A stretch of DNA of 6,803 bases from Bacteroidales bacterium UBA4284 (GTDB lineage: Bacteria > Bacteroidota > Bacteroidia > Bacteroidales > UBA932). The stretch's first letter is position 1; every line of letters starts with the position of its first letter. The position numbers and the translations under genes are program-made. Below the pieces are notes generated by a model, which saw nothing but the letters and a program-made list of their open reading frames with translations, ran no database searches and was not told the DNA's origin. Of this stretch, positions 5,566 through 6,803 are shown piece after piece. Location: positions 1 to 6,803 of the forward strand of contig DGVM01000217.1 of NCBI GenBank assembly GCA_002395925.1. The letters are read 5' to 3'.

Positions 5566-6803
5566 ATGGACCGCATACTGGACAGCATAAACCTGCCATC
5601 CGACCTCAAGTCGCTCAGCATGGATCAGCTCAGGGAGCTTTGCTCTGAGCTCCGCCGTTATATGGTGGAAGTCTGTTCGGACCACCCCGGCCACCTCGCT
5701 TCGAGCCTTGGTGCAGTCGAGCTCATAGTCGGTCTCCATTACGTCTACGACGCCCCCAAGGACAAGTTCATCTTCGATGTCGGCCATCAGGCTTACGCAC
5801 ATAAGATCCTGACCGGGCGCAAGGACGCTTTCAGAAAACTCCGCACCAAAGACGGCGTGAGCGGCTTTCCGAAGATGAGCGAAAGCGAGTACGACGCATT
5901 CGGGGTAGGACACGCTTCCAACTCCATCAGCGCTGCTCTCGGCTATGCCGAGGCCTTCGCGATTCAGGGTTCGGATGCCCGCAGCGTGGCCCTTATCGGA
6001 GACGGAGCCCTGACCGGCGGTCTCGCCTTCGAGGCTCTCAACAACGCCGGCGCGAGCAAGGCCGATATCCTCGTTATCCTCAACGACAACAACCAGTCGA
6101 TAGACAAGGCTATCGGCGGACTTCACCAGCACCTCTTCAGGATTACCTCAAGCAGCCGGTACAACAAGTTCAAGAACAAAGTCTGGAACAAGCTCGGCGA
6201 CCGCGGATTCAGGCGCTTCCTGCAGACCTGGCTCCGCTCCCTCAAATCGTGGATAGTCAAGCCGGTGGGCGGCGATGTGTTCGAGTCGCTCGGCCTTCGC
6301 TACTTCGGCCCGATCGACGGCAACGACATAGAACAGGTGGTCAGCAGTCTCCGTAAGCTCAAGTCCATCCACGGTCCGCTGGTCCTCCATTGTATCACGG
6401 CCAAAGGCAACGGTTACGCTCCGGCCGAGGGCGACCCGGGCGTATGGCATGCCCCCGGCAAGTTCGACCCGGAGACCGGCGAACGGATTATCTCCAAAGG
6501 GCAGCCGGACCGCTTCCAGGACATCTTCGGAGAGGTCCTCTGCGAACTTGCCCGTGAGGACGGCCGTGTGATCGGCGTCACCCCGGCGATGGCGAGCGGC
6601 TGCGGAATGAAGGCATTCGCCCGCGAGTTCCCCGACCGTTTCTTCGATGTCGGTATCGAGGAAGAGCATGCCGTCACCTTCTCGGCAGGTCTCGCAGCGG
6701 CGGGTATGCGCCCCTTCTGCAATATCTATTCGTCCTTCTCCCAGAGAGCTTACGACCAGGTCATCCACGATGTGGCGCTCCAGAACCTCCCGGTAGTGCT
6801 GTG
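5566..6803 (+). CDS. dxs: 1-deoxy-D-xylulose-5-phosphate synthase, N-terminal two thirds (cut by window edge)
   Basis: Dxs is a cytoplasmic thiamine-diphosphate enzyme that condenses pyruvate with D-glyceraldehyde 3-phosphate, releasing CO2. The product feeds the MEP isoprenoid pathway and is also a precursor for thiamine and pyridoxal phosphate. The window holds 412 codons of a family usually about 620-640 long. Key residues, with E. coli equivalents recalled from memory: His43 in HPGHLASSLG (H49); DVGHQAY; GVGHAS; the thiamine-diphosphate motif GDGALTGG starting at Gly145 with Asp146 (D152) and LNDN ending at Asn175 (N181) for the metal; GNGYAP; His295 in VWHAPGKF (H299); and Glu366 in GIEEEHAV (E370), which protonates the cofactor ring. 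YSSFSQRAYDQ follows. Position 253 is Asn in GPIDGND, where E. coli has His. Only the pyrimidine-domain tail and the C-terminal domain are missing. The start MDRILDSINLPSDLKSLS fits the short N-terminus seen in Bacteroidales Dxs, and the nearby -7 element supports it. It is transcribed away from yfcC. Confidence 0.95.
   Translation, partial: MDRILDSINLPSDLKSLSMDQLRELCSELRRYMVEVCSDHPGHLASSLGAVELIVGLHYVYDAPKDKFIFDVGHQAYAHKILTGRKDAFRKLRTKDGVSGFPKMSESEYDAFGVGHASNSISAALGYAEAFAIQGSDARSVALIGDGALTGGLAFEALNNAGASKADILVILNDNNQSIDKAIGGLHQHLFRITSSSRYNKFKNKVWNKLGDRGFRRFLQTWLRSLKSWIVKPVGGDVFESLGLRYFGPIDGNDIEQVVSSLRKLKSIHGPLVLHCITAKGNGYAPAEGDPGVWHAPGKFDPETGERIISKGQPDRFQDIFGEVLCELAREDGRVIGVTPAMASGCGMKAFAREFPDRFFDVGIEEEHAVTFSAGLAAAGMRPFCNIYSSFSQRAYDQVIHDVALQNLPVVL

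Noticed and set aside
5545..6768. Two minus-strand frames (195 and 206 codons) opposite dxs
   Set aside because: dxs is unambiguous on the plus strand, with all motifs in one frame. These frames have no recognisable motif and one overlaps the dxs promoter.
1..6803. A hidden defence, mobile or biosynthetic system
   Set aside because: All but about 140 bp is accounted for by six genes of metabolic or transport families. There are no repeats, integrase, transposase, toxin-antitoxin or nuclease motifs, and base composition looks even across the genes.

Overview
The window looks like a chromosomal stretch from a GC-rich member of the Bacteroidota, probably order Bacteroidales. Three independent signs agree. 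Exact or near-exact copies of the Bacteroidota -7 promoter element (TAnnTTTG) sit in front of the genes. No gene has a recognisable Shine-Dalgarno sequence. The proteins (Dxs, an adenosine-kinase-like PfkB protein, a DUF6913-like protein and a YbhN-type membrane protein) resemble the versions I know from that group. No tRNA, rRNA, CRISPR array, insertion sequence or phage gene is visible. Coding density is very high: the only gaps are 54 bp, 10 bp and 74 bp.

Layout from left to right: (1) the minus strand carries a two-gene unit, a PfkB-family kinase (458-1456) followed by a partial, uncharacterised DUF6913-like gene (458 to the left edge), with stop and start overlapping by one base. (2) A 54-bp AT-rich divergent promoter region follows. 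(3) A plus-strand gene encodes a flippase-like integral membrane protein of the YbhN / LPG-synthase-TM family (1511-2509). (4) It converges on, and overlaps by four bases, a minus-strand MFS transporter gene (2506-4137) whose product resembles the animal lysosomal dipeptide carrier MFSD1. (5) Ten bases upstream of that gene is the end of a minus-strand YfcC/DcuC-family transporter gene (4148-5491). (6) A 74-bp divergent promoter region separates this from (7) dxs on the plus strand (5566 onwards, cut by the right edge), the first enzyme of the MEP isoprenoid pathway.

The genes do not form one pathway. The two minus-strand transporters probably form a transport pair, perhaps for amino acids or peptides, although the MFS gene also appears to have its own promoter inside the end of yfcC. 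The kinase and the DUF6913-like gene are translationally coupled. I see no obvious new defence or mobile system. The most informative features are the promoter layout (two genes whose -7 element lies exactly 7 bases from the start codon, implying leaderless or nearly leaderless mRNAs), the intragenic promoter, and the unusual MFSD1-like transporter with an apparent extra helix pair.
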